Source of the DNA: Pontederia crassipes
Taxonomy: Eukaryota; Streptophyta; Magnoliopsida; Commelinales; Pontederiaceae
Length of the DNA: 64,000 bases
Reading direction: 5' to 3'
Assembly: GCA_030549335.1 (NCBI GenBank)
Contig: CM060187.1
Location: 58,486,203-58,550,202 of the forward strand
Shown: one piece after another, positions 1-11,978 of the stretch
Layout: every line of letters begins with the position of its first letter
How positions within the stretch are numbered: the stretch's first letter is position 1
Notes under the pieces: model-generated
The model's database searches: none
Told to the model about the DNA's origin: nothing
What the model saw: only the letters and a program-made list of their open reading frames with translations
Program-made: the position numbers and the translations under genes

Positions 1-1730
1 ATCTCATACTTTTCTATTAGATTATCAAACTTTAATTTGGAAATTTTATAAATAATAGTATTTATATGATATAAAATTTATGTTATTTTAAATTTAATAT
101 ATATTTTTAAATATATAATTATATAAAAAACTACATGAAAAAATCAATATGCTAGAGGGTGATTTTTATTTTTTAAAAATAATTTTAGTGTAATTTTTTA
201 TTTAAAATCTGATTCGAAAAATAGCAAACGATTTTTTTGACAAAAAACTACGATCCGAACTATTTTCTCCCCTAATTTAAAGTGAGAGAACAATATATGA
301 TAATAATGTTTTATTCTCATTTTTATTATCAAACATTAATTTTACATTAACGATTGTAGAACAAAAAAATAGAGATAATTTTATTCTTGCTTTATAAAAA
401 AAATAAAATGAGAACAAATACATCTTCTTCTAGAACTTACTAATCTTTTGTCAAATATGGCAGTACTTTAAAATTTGAATTTTGGATTCATCACATCTTA
501 GTCAGGAATATACTATCTTCTCAACTTCGAATTAATTATTTTGGACACTGAAGACCTCTCGTTGACCCAATATGGCACAAAAAATAATAAAATATTTATT
601 GTTCTGAATTTTAAAAAGCATACATTGGTGCCATAGTGAACTAGAATTATGCATACTTTTTATGCCTTAGGGGGTTTGTTTACATGCCATTTTATTCTAA
701 AATTTTAAGATCCATCACATTATCACATTCCTATTTAATATATTATTATTATCATCATTTTTAATATTTTTTGATAATTTTAGTTACCATCATGGTGATC
801 TGGATGGCAAAAAAAAACTTTTTTTTTCAAATTAACAAAGGAGTATAATTCATTTTGATCAAAATATTCGGTTAACTAGAATTTCAAAATTTAAATATTT
901 TTTAATAAATAATACGATTTCACTTTTTTTTTCAATCTTTTATGATTTACCCATGACCTTAACTTGTCAATATCAATTTTTTTTACTCTTTTACTTTGTT
1001 TATCTTTAAATAACATGTGTCCAAAAGTTTAAATAAAAACTGAAGATATTTTCGTAATTTTAAAATATTTTAATTATTATTTACATCATCAATAATATAT
1101 ATTTTTGGTAAAGTGATAATATATTTTAGTGGAAAGCTGAGTAATCAATTAATTAAATTAATAATACACCAATTCATCCTTAATTTACTCTTTTTATGTT
1201 TTAATGGACTTTTTAACTAAGGTTAATAACAAATTTGTTATCTTTAAATATAAAAAAACAATTACCTCATATTTTTAGTAATATATCTGTACATAAAATA
1301 CGATAACGTAAAAGCATTACGAATCATTTAATTATTTTTTAAAATTACAAATGGAGACCAAATGACTTAATAATAGACAAAGAAAAGTTGAAATAAAAAT
1401 GTAGTGAAACTTGGATTGATTATTTATTTATTTATTATACATTAAGAAATGTGTCATTGCAGTATTGCATCACACCCTCGTTCCCCCAATCATTTAATTA
1501 TGGATATAATAAAGAGGACAGAAGAGTACAATGAATTATTTAAATGAGTTCACACCATTTTTTCGAGATAAATAATTGAATAAATAAATAATGTCTGAAA
1601 TATTTAATCTGATGTTCATGTCAAAAATCATTTTATTACTTTCAATAATTAACTTAATTATTAGCGGAATATATGATTGCAAACTTTCATTTTTGTAAAA
1701 AAAAAGTAAACAATTTTATTGACCTTGAAC
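1..1730. other. AT-rich intergenic DNA without a recognisable gene
   Basis: No coding or RNA gene is visible. The stretch is strongly AT-rich with many poly-A and poly-T runs. A block at about 130-275 resembles, in inverse orientation, a block at about 41405-41520 (shared core around 'gctagaggg' followed by A/T runs and a 'tagc...gattttttt' segment), so both are probably copies of one dispersed repeat. A possible MITE end ('ttagggggtttgtttac') lies near 667, but I could not find its partner. Confidence 0.5.
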
Positions 1731-1747
1731 AAAGTCCTTCCTCATAC

Positions 1748-1920
1748 GACCACAGTGGAAGTGGGCTGCGTCTCAAGTGGTTCGACGGGTGCTAGTAGTC
1801 CCGGGATCGATCCTTGGAGCCACCGCGTTGGTCAGGAATTTATCGTTCCGCTCTCGTCCCGAAATTGAATTAGTTAGGTGCTAATAGTCTTGAACACCGA
1901 TTGGTTTTGACCGAAAAAAA
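1748..1920 (+). mobile_element. tRNA-derived SINE with poly(A) tail, copy 1
   Basis: A 173-bp element ends in a run of A and is flanked by the direct repeat AAGTCCTTCCTCATAC (1732-1747 and 1921-1936), which marks target-primed insertion. Near its 5' end it carries the B-box-like 'ggttcgacgg', followed by 'gatcgatcc'. The 5' end is slightly eroded relative to the copy at about 27177, which keeps an A-box-like 'tggcgcagtg'. I cannot assign it to a named family. Confidence 0.8.
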
Positions 1921-2319
1921 AAGTCCTTCCTCATACATCAATATTTTATTTTGTGACCTTCATTATTTTATGAAAATTCCCCTTATACACACCAAATAAA
2001 ATAATATAAAATTAAATTATATTTTTACAATAATATATGCATTTAAAATTCTAAGAAAAAATAAAAAGCATCAAGTATTTTAAAAATTAGCACTCAATCT
2101 CATTTTGTTACAATTCATGAAAAGAAAACTTGTTTGCTTAAATTAAAATTAAAATGGTAGCCCCGCACAGGAAGCTGTCCGCGTGCGGACGCCCCTATAG
2201 GAGCTCTGGTCGATAGGGCTTTAGGCCCTTTTGGCGCCTAGTGAGGGAGCAAAAGTAGTGTCAGAAGCCGGTCGAAGGGGATTTGAAATTTCAAACAGCC
2301 CCCAGCTTTTTAATTATTA

Positions 2320-2362
2320 TTATAATGGTATAATATATCGATATATTATTATACCATTGTTA
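2320..2362. repeat. AT-rich near-palindrome upstream of the TRM-like gene
   Basis: The sequence reads 'aatggtataatatat', then 'cg', then the near-complement ending 'ataccatt'. It is an imperfect hairpin of about 17 bp per arm with a three-base offset, roughly 430 bp upstream of the predicted start codon of the following gene. Just upstream (about 2155-2290) is an unusually GC-rich patch in otherwise AT-rich DNA. Confidence 0.45.
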
Positions 2363-2784
2363 CTATTTCCTGTTCCCAACGTAAAAAACTTAGCAACAAG
2401 AAAAAAAAAGAAATTAGTAAATATATTTATCCTCTCTCCTCCTTCCCTCAAAATCCAGTACGACAACAAAACAAAACAAAACCCACTTGAATTCCTATTC
2501 TCTCTCTCTTTCTCTCTCCGAAAGAAGGAAAAACAAAAATTGAAAAAACTTCTTTCTTTTGGGCTTCCTTTCTCTCTCCGCAACGCCGTCATTAATTGCG
2601 CCCGCCCTCCCATCACTTACTCGCCCACCACCACGCTCTTCTTCCTCCTCCTCCTCTGCTCCGTTTCCCTTTTCCGCATTTTCTTCTTGGCTTCTGGTTT
2701 TGAGAGCTCGTCGTCGGAGACTCACTGGAGCGGTCGATCGGGGGGCGGGCGTCCTGAGAGGAGGGATTCGCTCGGAATTGCGCA

Positions 2785-5700
2785 ATGTATCCGAGTCTGA
2801 GCCGATCCCGGCGCAAGGAGAAGAGCGGGCGGCACGACGAGCTCGTCTCCAGTGGGATCGCGGCGAAACCTGCTCGGAGAAATGGTACGGTTCTTGCTAC
2901 TTCTCGTTTTGAAGGTTTTTCTCTTTTATATATGCTCGAACGTGGGTTTCTTGTGAAGTAAAGGGTTCCGGTACGGGTGTGGTGTTATGAAAGACCGGCA
3001 TTTTCTGTGCAATTTGCCAACTCAGTACTGTGAATTATTAATGTCTGGTATCCTGCTGTTCCACGATGTTAGCTGATATGCAGCTGTTCTTCTTAGTTAA
3101 AGAAATAGGCCCTGCAAGATGAGGAAAACTTAACAATTATGATAATTTTTTGTTTTCCAAATGGTTCTTTTTCCATTGCTGAGTAATAACTGTATGGAGA
3201 GATTTTTTTTCCTTCTCTTTGTTTTGGTTTTGTTTGCCTTATCCTTTGGTAAATTGCTAGTTTTACTTTGACCCACTAATGGGATGATCTGACTTATGTT
3301 GTGCTGGTAGAACTGTGATTTGCGCACTATCACATATTGGGTTATATACTTGTATATGCTGTTTGGATTCACCAGCTACTTTTCGAAGTAGAATGGATTC
3401 GTGCCCTAAATTCTCTTCCTCATGGCATGATTAGGTGATGCTCTTCTATTGTGGTTTAATTTGTTTTGATGATATTTCAGAATGATAGGATGTATGCTAT
3501 CAATCATTTAGGGTCAAAAGGGTTGGTTTTTTGTTAATGGTCCCTGGTTTCCTTTGTCTTGTTTATTTTCTTTCCTGCTTATATTTTGGTTGTAGAGTCT
3601 ACCTCATTTTTCTTCTGCAAATTGGTCTTTATCTGTAAAACTTGCCATCTTTCCTCCCTCTCATTTCCCACTACATTTCTTCACCCTCCTATACTCCGAA
3701 GGCTGACGGGCTATTAGTGTGCTAATCTTCCTTTATTAGTTTTGCTAAAATGTGTCTAGGTAGACAAAGCTCGTTTGCAAGTAATATCATTCCTCTCAAA
3801 GAAGAGGTAATGTATTCTCATTCCACATGGATGTTTGTCGATACGTACCACTGATAGCAGATGCTATCTCTGTTGCCATGCCATCTTATGTGGAAATATG
3901 TTATTTTGACGTTCCTTGGGGCTGCAGGGATATAAATATTGATCAACATCATTTGGTTTATTTTGCAAATGCAATCTAGTTGTACTTTCCATTTGATGAA
4001 CGTCATTTTACATAAATTGGTAATAAGACGAAATTTCTTTTCTTTTTTTCTAGAGAGAGATGAAATCTCTTTCATATGCTTACAAATCCTTTGCGACATT
4101 AACGTTAAGGTAGCTGCAACCAGAGCTCTTTTTTTTTTAACGAGAGCAACCAGAGCTCTTTGTCCAATGTTTATGTGCTTGAAATCTTAGCTAAATTGTA
4201 GTAAAGAATTTCAGCTTGAATGCAAAAATACTATAACATTTGTTTCATTTCATGATTCTGTGGTTCTATTAACTGTATCGTCAATGATCTCTTTTTTCAG
4301 ATAAAGTTCAGTTTGCAAGAGGGAGAAATGAATCAGATATCACGTATGATTCTGTTCATCATGGTGTCTGCACACTGGAAGAAAAATCCGTAATGATCCT
4401 GTTTGACTTATTTATTATCTTTCCATTTACTTTTGAAAAGCTTTTTTTCTCATTCTTGTGATGTTTCTTGAAAGTTAAATTCATAAGAGCTAAAATGCAA
4501 GTTGGTTGAATGACTATAACTAGTGCGATTTCCAGTTTTGAATGACCAAGCCTTCAAGGGATTCCAACTTCGATGAAGAACTGGAGATCCATAATAAAAT
4601 ACACATAAAAAATGGAGATCACATTATTTTAAGATGCTGATATAATGATTTCATTTTCAACAACCATTGGATGTTTGACTTATTTCTGTTAGCAGATTTT
4701 TTACCACAATATTTGACATTGTTTGCCTTTTGTAGGGAGTCACTAACATGAATCAATATTTCTGTGCTTGTAGCTTTCACTTGGTTTCAAAAGGCATTCA
4801 TCAAAGAAGGCAAGCGGGATTCCAATTAAAGCATTAATAGATGAAGAGGTAACAAAAGAGATGGAAACTAAACGTACTTCACCAAGTTTGGTTGCAAGGT
4901 TGATGGGTCTTGATACACTTCCTGCTCAAGCTGTTGATAAGCATGCGAAGCATTTATCTCAGAACATGAACCCTAAAGAGAGCCAAGAATACAAAGATGT
5001 TTTTGAGGTTATGGAGGCATCAAAACTTAAAAAACACAGGAATCAATCGACAAGGAAAGGATTGTTAAGCTCCAAAAGAGCTGAGACTGACATTGATCTT
5101 ATAAGGCAGAAATTCATGGACGCAAAGCGTCTCTCAACTGACGAAGCACTTCAGAGCTCTAAAGAATTAAATGATGCATTGGAAATCTTGGATTCCAACA
5201 AGGATCTTCTTCTAGAATTTCTCCAGGACCCAAAATCTTTATTCACAAAGCATCTCCAAGATCTTAACCATGAGTCATCCTCTCCCGTTCCTGGACAGAT
5301 TACAATATTGAAATCATCTAAAGGTGCCAAATTTGGAGCTACTGAAGTTTGGTTTAGACCGGAAGATAATCATGGAAAATGTTCCCATATACAGAAATAT
5401 GCAACAAACCATGTGGACAGCCATAGACAGAAGTCATCAGTATCTCGATTTACGGACAATACAGAGACCCGTAGTCATGCCACCCACATAGTTGTTCTAA
5501 AGCCAAGTCTTAAAAAGGCTCAAAAGATGGCGGGATCTGTTTCGTTTGGATATGAGAATTTCGATTTTGGCTCCAGAACACAAAAAGAGATACCCAGGGA
5601 AGGAAGAGAAAGGCAGAAATTTTCTACTAATTTGGAACATTCGAACGCCAAAACAAAAGTTTCAAGAGAAATTACAAGACAGGTGCGGCAGAATGTTACT

Positions 5701-7941
5701 ACCCGTCCTAAAAGAGGAAATATCTCAGAGTTAAATGCTTATCTTCAGAGTGAATCCTCTTTGTCAGATTTTTCTAAGATGAACAACTCTGGAGCATTTT
5801 GCAAGCTTCCTGACCCCTTTGATGAGTGGTGTAATGGCTTGAGCCCATTATCCTCTTGTTCAACTGAATCATCGATGAATAGAGAAGCTAGAAAACGATT
5901 GTCTGAAAGATGGAAGATGAGTTACAGATTACAGGAGATGGGGCTTATAGATAGAGGCTCAAGCACACTGGGTGAAATGCTTGCGTTATCTGACATAGAG
6001 ATGCCAAGCTCAACTGTTGATTCCACAGGAAAGAGGAAAGTGTCAGGTGTGAAATTTTCTAAGAATGAATCCTTTGGTGCCTGTGGTTATCCATTGGGCA
6101 TTAGCAGCAAAGACGGCTGGAAGGACGGGAACTCCAGAAATCTGCAACGGTCGAAATCTCTTCCTACTTTGTCTTCTGCTTCTGAAGGTACAAAATCAAG
6201 CAAAATAAAGCGCCATGGTGGAAGTAATAGCTACTGCATGCTGAAAGATGTCCTACACATGGGGCCAGAAAATATTCCAGAGAGGACATCTAACATCCAG
6301 GAAAGATTGCTGGTTAGGAAATCTCCTCATCATACGAGCAAATTCCAAGCATTTCATTCAACCAGGGAGGACATTATGGAACCTGAACGTGAAATTCATG
6401 TACATTCAGAAGAACCAAGGAAGACTGCTGATGTAGAGCATTTCTCAGAAACTACGCTTTTGCACTCTGTACCTGTCGATGAAGCTGTTGACAGAAAGGA
6501 CATGCATGAGACTGCTTCAATTCCTCTGTGGGAACATGAGATGCATTCTTCCAATTCTCCCATAGAGCAAGTGAAGCAGTCATTTCTAGTTCCAATAGAA
6601 AACGAAGAATTGCCTGGAAAGGAACAGAATGATGTTGTCATTCAGGTGCATTTCCAGTGTCATGCATGGTTTAATTAGAAATTATGATTGGTTCACTGAT
6701 GAATGTTTTGTTTTTTGCTATACTGTTTTGGTGGATCTCTTGTTTTGTATTAAATTTAAGGCCATATTATGCTATGACATTTGTTGAAAGGTTGTTTGTT
6801 TATATTTCCCATTTGCTAGATAACATAAAGGTTGTAGGTGTAGTTGACTCTGGCATATAAAAAATTTGGGTCTTGTCCTTTGGTGCAGGTTATTGCTTCA
6901 GTCTTCCATGTATTTTATGTGGTTTCCGTGCACTCATTGCTTTCATTTATTGTTGTACAATATTAGCCCATTTCACTTAATAGTAAATTTTATGCCTCCA
7001 GGAAACATCAGTCTGCTGTCCTCAAGTAGATCCGATTCTCTATCAACCAGAGGTTGATGAAACTTGTCCTTCTCTTTGTTCAAAGGAGTGTGAGCAACCA
7101 AGCCCTGTCTCTGTTCTCGAGCCACCATCTGAGGAAGAAAGTTCTGCTTCAGGATGCTTTGAGAAAATAAGCGCAGATCTTCAAGGCAAGCTACAACTTA
7201 ATAATTTAAACTTTTATTTTCAACTCCTGCATATTGATGATTTGTTCCTGGATTTTTCACTTGATCTCAGAACTTAGAATGCAACTCAAACTTCTTAAGT
7301 TGGAGTCTGGTGGCAATGCAGATGACTCAGACATAGGCGCATCGAGTGATGAAGATTGTGCTGTTGAGAATCACTTATCTATACCAACAGGACAGATAAT
7401 TCAAGCATTTAGGAATGAAGATGACAGAGACTTTTCATATGTGCTAGATATGCTAATTGATTCTGGTATACATGGTGCAAACCAAGACTGCCTCCCTGAT
7501 TGCTGCCAATCAACAAGTTATCCAGTGGACCGCCATGTCTTTAATAAACTTGAGAAAAAGTACCGAGCAATTACATCATGGTCAAGATCAGAAAGAAAGT
7601 TGTTGTTTGATTTAACCAATTGCATATTATCTTCTATGGTTGAACCGTGCATGGATCTGGATCCATGGATTATGTCAAAGAGATATCGACATGCCTATGG
7701 CCGTGATGATCTTGTTGAAGGATTATGGCAAATGGTGGTCAAGCAAAGGGAAAATATAGGTAATGGACCTGAGAACGTCCTTGATCCGAGGTGGTTAAGC
7801 CTGGAAGATGAAGTACAGTTCATTGGTAAAGAGATAGAGACGATGTTGAATGATGACCTCTTGGAAGAACTTATTGCTGACTTTTCTGGAAGTGCAGGTT
7901 CAGCTAAAGTTATATTGCTAAATTTAGAATGTTCAAACTGA
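2785..7941 (+). CDS. TRM/LONGIFOLIA-like protein (VARLMGL motif plus DUF4378)
   Basis: The five-exon model is 2785-2884, 4301-4389, 4774-6645, 7002-7185 and 7271-7941. All phases agree and give 971 residues. The start (MYPSLSRSRRKEKSG) is the first ATG in a frame that stays open across the first splice. Residues about 99-113 hold SPSLVARLMGLDTLP, the hallmark of the TON1-recruiting-motif/LONGIFOLIA family. The last 170 residues (FSYVLDMLIDSGI ... LDPRWLSLEDEVQFIG ... LLEELIADF) match DUF4378. Known members bind TON1 and microtubules and affect preprophase-band formation and cell elongation; a cortical microtubule role here is inferred. The middle is Ser/Lys-rich and probably disordered. Intron 4 starts with GC (CAAG|GCAAGC), and the phase requires it. 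Introns 1-3 are GT-AG. The subfamily is not resolved. Confidence 0.9.
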
Positions 7942-8430
7942 AGGGAAGTGCTGATATACTGATTAGTCAGTCTGGAAACAACAAGCTATCCTGTTCACTA
8001 ATCTTGGCTGCATTTAAACTCCAGGCAGAAGCTGTGGGGCGCCTCCTCCATGTAGCAGATGTCAACTTTTACCCATGTAACATCCAAGAGTCTGTTCTAT
8101 AGGGTACAAAGATAATAAATCAAATGTTATTTTCTGCAGAATTGCCTATATGGCCATCTCCATAGGGCCATGTTAAAACTCATGGCACTTTGAACTACTT
8201 TGTTAGATATATGACGAGACACAGGAAATGCACTTGATTGTACATATTTCTGAGAGTGTACCTTTTAGCTGAAGTTAGTGATATCTCTTTCTCTCCCTCC
8301 CTCCCCCCTCTCTTTCTCTCTGTGGAAAAATCTGTGAATCTTACTGGGCCACTGGGTCATCCGAGTCAATTTGTTGGAACGTGCAGGCCGTCTAAGTCAA
8401 TGGTATGAGTCTGTTCCAGAACAAATGTAA
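7942..8430 (+). other. Probable 3' UTR of the TRM-like gene
   Basis: The stretch follows the TGA stop at 7939-7941 and has no other gene. It contains AATAAA-like words near 8115 ('aataaatcaaa') and a CT-rich run at about 8285-8325. The cleavage site cannot be fixed from sequence alone. Confidence 0.4.
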
Positions 8431-8481
8431 ACCTTTTTCTATGATAGGACAAACTAAAATGATAATGATTTTTTCTATTAG

Positions 8482-8769
8482 TTACTTTTTTGCCTTATTT
8501 TCCATGTTCGGATCCAAATATCCTTCACAATCCCTGTCACATTGTAACTCGTAAAAGAAGCCTTCAATAACTTGCAGGAGGCAAAAGATACAAATAAGTA
8601 GGGTAGCAACAGATACTAAGTAAAGTACAGGTGGTACCAACTTAGCATTATGGGTGTTGCATTTATGATGCTTCACTTCCATGTCCAACCATGGTTCCTC
8701 TGCCTTTGGGTAATGCAACTTGGCAGGGATATCACGGTATAGTTTTGGGTTGTCCTCGCTCCTCAACAA
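8482..8769 (-). other. Orphan reading frame with one membrane segment, unrecognised
   Basis: A 95-codon frame on the minus strand is open through a plausible hydrophobic segment (VPPVLYLVSVATLLICIFCL), preceded by a charged stretch. Just upstream in sense direction is 'attttgcag', a good splice acceptor, so this could be the terminal exon of an unseen or lost gene. I see no upstream exon, and I do not recognise the protein. It may be chance or a gene remnant. Confidence 0.2.
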
Positions 8770-9716
8770 TCTGCAAAATCATTGCAGAGGACCCCATGCA
8801 AGCCATGCTGTGTTTGGTTAAGATCCATGTTTGCTTGATAGATCTCAACAAAAAAAAACTGCTTTTTTAATTTCGAGAACCCCAGAGATTCATAATTTTG
8901 TTCGGTAGATTGTTCATTACATTAAAGTTGATAGGTGTTCTTTCTTGTATAAATTTCTCCATCCTCTATTTGTCTACTTTATTTTGAAGACCCATTGCAG
9001 TTTTCCCAGATCAAGTCCACAGTTCACCCTTCAACAAAATTTTGGAATTGTAATATTCACTAATCATATCTTACTGAAGCGGATGAAATATCCAATATAA
9101 AAAAGAGTTTTAGCGTTAAAAGGTTCTTCTAATGACGAGCTTAATTTATTTTCTTGATGTGAACTTCTCCCTAAGAATAAATAAAGGAAATGGATAAAAT
9201 AACACATCAAATGAGGTGTTCTTGTAAATGGTGAGATGCAAGATTTCCTAACATGCATTTCTTGAGAGTCTCAGACACTATAATTACTTTCCTATGTGCA
9301 AATAAATAAATATGAAATAAAAAATAGCAGTGCAAATGCCGGTAAGAATGAGATTCTTCAAGGATCTGTAGATATCTAAAAGTAGAGGATCAACTCTTAT
9401 CAACAAGCATCATTACTTTGAGCTAGGCAAGCTTAAAGCAAGCATGCTTAGGACTAATTATGAGACTTTAAGCCCAAGGAGCTCCCTTGTGAGGAAAAAA
9501 GGCCAAGGAAGAATTCAAATACAAATTTCAAACATGAATCATCTGGTCACATTATTCTTCCTCTCTCCTCTCTTTCTGCCGCCAAAAGGACACAGAAACC
9601 ACAAGGAACACACTTGGAGGCCCCCCACTGTACAATGTCCAAAGCAAAACTTTTACTTTTTTTTAATTTTTGTCTTAATCAACATGTAATTAATCTCCGT
9701 TATCTTGTATTCGTCA
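8770..9716. other. Intergenic DNA, nothing recognised
   Basis: I see no gene, RNA or clear mobile element here. The DNA is AT-rich with short low-complexity runs and ends at the target duplication of the SINE that follows. Confidence 0.5.
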
Positions 9717-9845
9717 ATAACAACAACAACAACAACAACAGAGCCTTATCCCACTAGGTGAGGTCGGCTACATGGATCATACGACGCCATTCGTTGATCC
9801 ATGTTCATAAGATTCAACATCATTTTATGCCGGCTGTCGGAGCCT
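9717..9845 (-). mobile_element. (TTG)-tailed SINE, partial copy
   Basis: The tail reads (CAA)n on the plus strand, followed by the reverse complement of the family 3' end ('gccttatcccactaggtg'). It is flanked by TATCTTGTATTCGTCA at 9701-9716 and 9846-9861. The 5' part of the element is missing, as expected for incomplete reverse transcription. The 3'-end motif CCCACCTAGTGGG plus (TTG)n resembles the plant Au-SINE type. Confidence 0.85.
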
Positions 9846-9861
9846 TATCTTGTATTCGTCA

Positions 9862-10807
9862 TTAAATAAAATTTCTCCTTGAGACATGTAGGGAATCTTA
9901 TATGCCTAAAGCAAATCCATTTGCTCAGCCAAGTGCAGATCATAATTTCAAATGTCATGTTTGGAGTCAAAAGGAGGTGTAAACAATGTCCGCAGAGGAT
10001 GAAAAGATGCACAGGGCAGTGATCAACATGCAAGCACAAAAAGAAAGTACTCACTGTACATAAAAAGAATTGGTAGTGATGGTGGCAGGTTGGAATCGAG
10101 AGGCCCAGTAACCAGGGGGCTGAGAAGGATGGCAAGAAACAAGACATGCCTTTAGGATCCACTGCTCATTGGGAAGTTCCTTTTTTCTTCTGATGATATT
10201 CAGTGTTTAATAAGTGAATGATGAGGAACATCACATGACATGAAACATTACTTACTTTGATTACATGATCGCACAATTCGAGTAGTCTAATTCGAGCTCA
10301 ATCTTCACTTTGTGCCAATAATGTGACATATGTCAGTTTAACATTAGTATGGTAGCATCGGCTCACCTGTGACCAACTTTGTTTTTTTTTTTTTTCAGAT
10401 CAAAATTGTTCATTTCACATCGAATGACTCAGATGATGAAAGTAGTGCTGCTAACTCAGGGTACAAACTTTGTCAGCAAAGCATCCGATTCCAATATTTT
10501 GTGGGTAGAGAATCGGTGATGTTGGCTAGGAAAAGTCTCATCCTGGATCTTCCTAGCTAGGATTTATTACTCAGATTTACTGCCCATGGCAAATACATAT
10601 TATTCCCTCTCCAATTTCTCTAGAATCAGATTCAGGTAAAGTGTCTTTTAATTCAAGTGCTAATTTGTCGTGTGCAATGAATAGGTAAGACCGCACTCTT
10701 CTGCTACTGTATGATAGTTAAAGTTTTGAGAAAAGGATTGCTAAACGAAGCTTCTAATAGTAAAACCACACTCTTCTGTTACTGTGGCTATCTCTCAATG
10801 AGAACAT
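9862..10807. other. Intergenic DNA, nothing recognised
   Basis: A 17-T run followed by CAG at about 10382-10399 mimics a splice acceptor before a short open frame ending at 10560. No partner exon or family could be found, so no gene is called. Confidence 0.4.
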
Positions 10808-10815
10808 GAGTCTCC

Positions 10816-11436
10816 CTATGAAGCATGGGTACGGCAAAAACACTGAAGTACCCGTACCCGATACGTACCGGGTACGGGTACACGCGGGGTACGTTGGGTA
10901 CTCCTGGCTTATGTTAAAACATAGTTTGCAAAGCACAAGAATGGAAGAAGAGAGAAGTCAAAGAAAAAAAAGCAAGAAAAACGAAGTCACCGAATTGGAG
11001 AAAGGAGAGAGAAATAACAAAGGGTTCGGTGATACAAAAGAGAGAAAAATGGAAAAAGTGAGACACGTGGAATGGAGAGAAAGTGGAGTGGAGATCCGCA
11101 GGACAAAAAAGAAAACTGATTTGCACTATAATTTGTTTTTCTCATGGCAAGACTTAAAGTTATTTACTTAGGTTTTTTATTTACTGCCTTAATTAAAGAC
11201 AAAAAAGTATATATGATGTGATAAATTATTTGATATTAATAGAAATATGATATCTTTTTGCAAAATAGCTTTGTTATTTATCATTATAGCTTAATTTGTT
11301 ATATTATATATTATTTTTATATAAAATTTATATATTATATATAACGTACCCGTACCCTAAATTTTAAAAAATTAACGTACCGCGTACCCGTACCCGTATC
11401 GGGTATCGGTACCGTATCCGTACCTATGCAACATAG
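10816..11436. mobile_element. hAT-type MITE with perfect 8-bp target duplication
   Basis: The element is bounded by the 8-bp direct repeat GAGTCTCC (10808-10815 and 11437-11444). The termini are inverted: the left end starts CTATGAAGCATGGGTACGG, and the right end reads CTATGTTGCATAGGTACGG on the other strand. Both subterminal zones are packed with TACCCG/CGGGTA words in both orientations, as in hAT transposase-binding regions. The core is AT-rich. The internal frames show no transposase, so it is non-autonomous, 621 bp. Confidence 0.9.
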
Positions 11437-11444
11437 GAGTCTCC

Positions 11445-11978
11445 TAAAGATGCATATGAATTAGTCCGGGAGATATGTGTAACACATTTTGGTAAAATCA
11501 GACCAAAATCCAGAGAAAACAAAGAGACTAAAGTCTGATTTTAAAAAAAGAAAGAAAGAAAAAGAAGCTATTGCAAACTTTGAATCCCCGTTCAAAAAAC
11601 AGCTACTTCAGTACACAGAACGTTTCAGCAGAATTTGGTTTAGTTCTCAAGGCACGTAAATAAATTTGTGACCAAGTTTTTATTGAAGTTTAACTCGATA
11701 GCCTATTGGGACAACTTAAAGTTAATTATGCAGTCATATTCATATTATTTGTTATAGAAATGATGAAATAGTACAGTCGTAGCCCAAGTCCTGAGGCAGC
11801 ACTAATTAGTATCAGTGTTGAGATAGGCGAGAATCTGTTTGATTGGTTAATTATGATATTGAAGACAGTGCAATGCAAACTTTGCCACCTTTTTGCGACC
11901 TTTAAAAGCACACCAGGCCATTCTCCCTTGTGAAGCTTCTCCTCCCCCTCCATCAAATAAACACAGTTATATGCAGCC
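11445..11978. other. Upstream region of the HMA gene
   Basis: No separate gene is visible. The last 100 bp ('ctcctccccctccatcaaataaacacagttatatgcagcc') probably hold the promoter and short 5' leader of the following gene. I cannot place a TATA box with confidence. Confidence 0.4.

Noticed and set aside
2231-2912. Long overlapping frames on both strands around the first exon of the TRM-like gene
   Set aside because: They run through CT/GA-rich leader sequence and shift frame relative to the spliced gene; no family resemblance.
10369-10560. Open frame after a 17-T run and CAG, resembling a terminal exon
   Set aside because: No upstream exon, no recognisable domain, and poly-T runs are common here.
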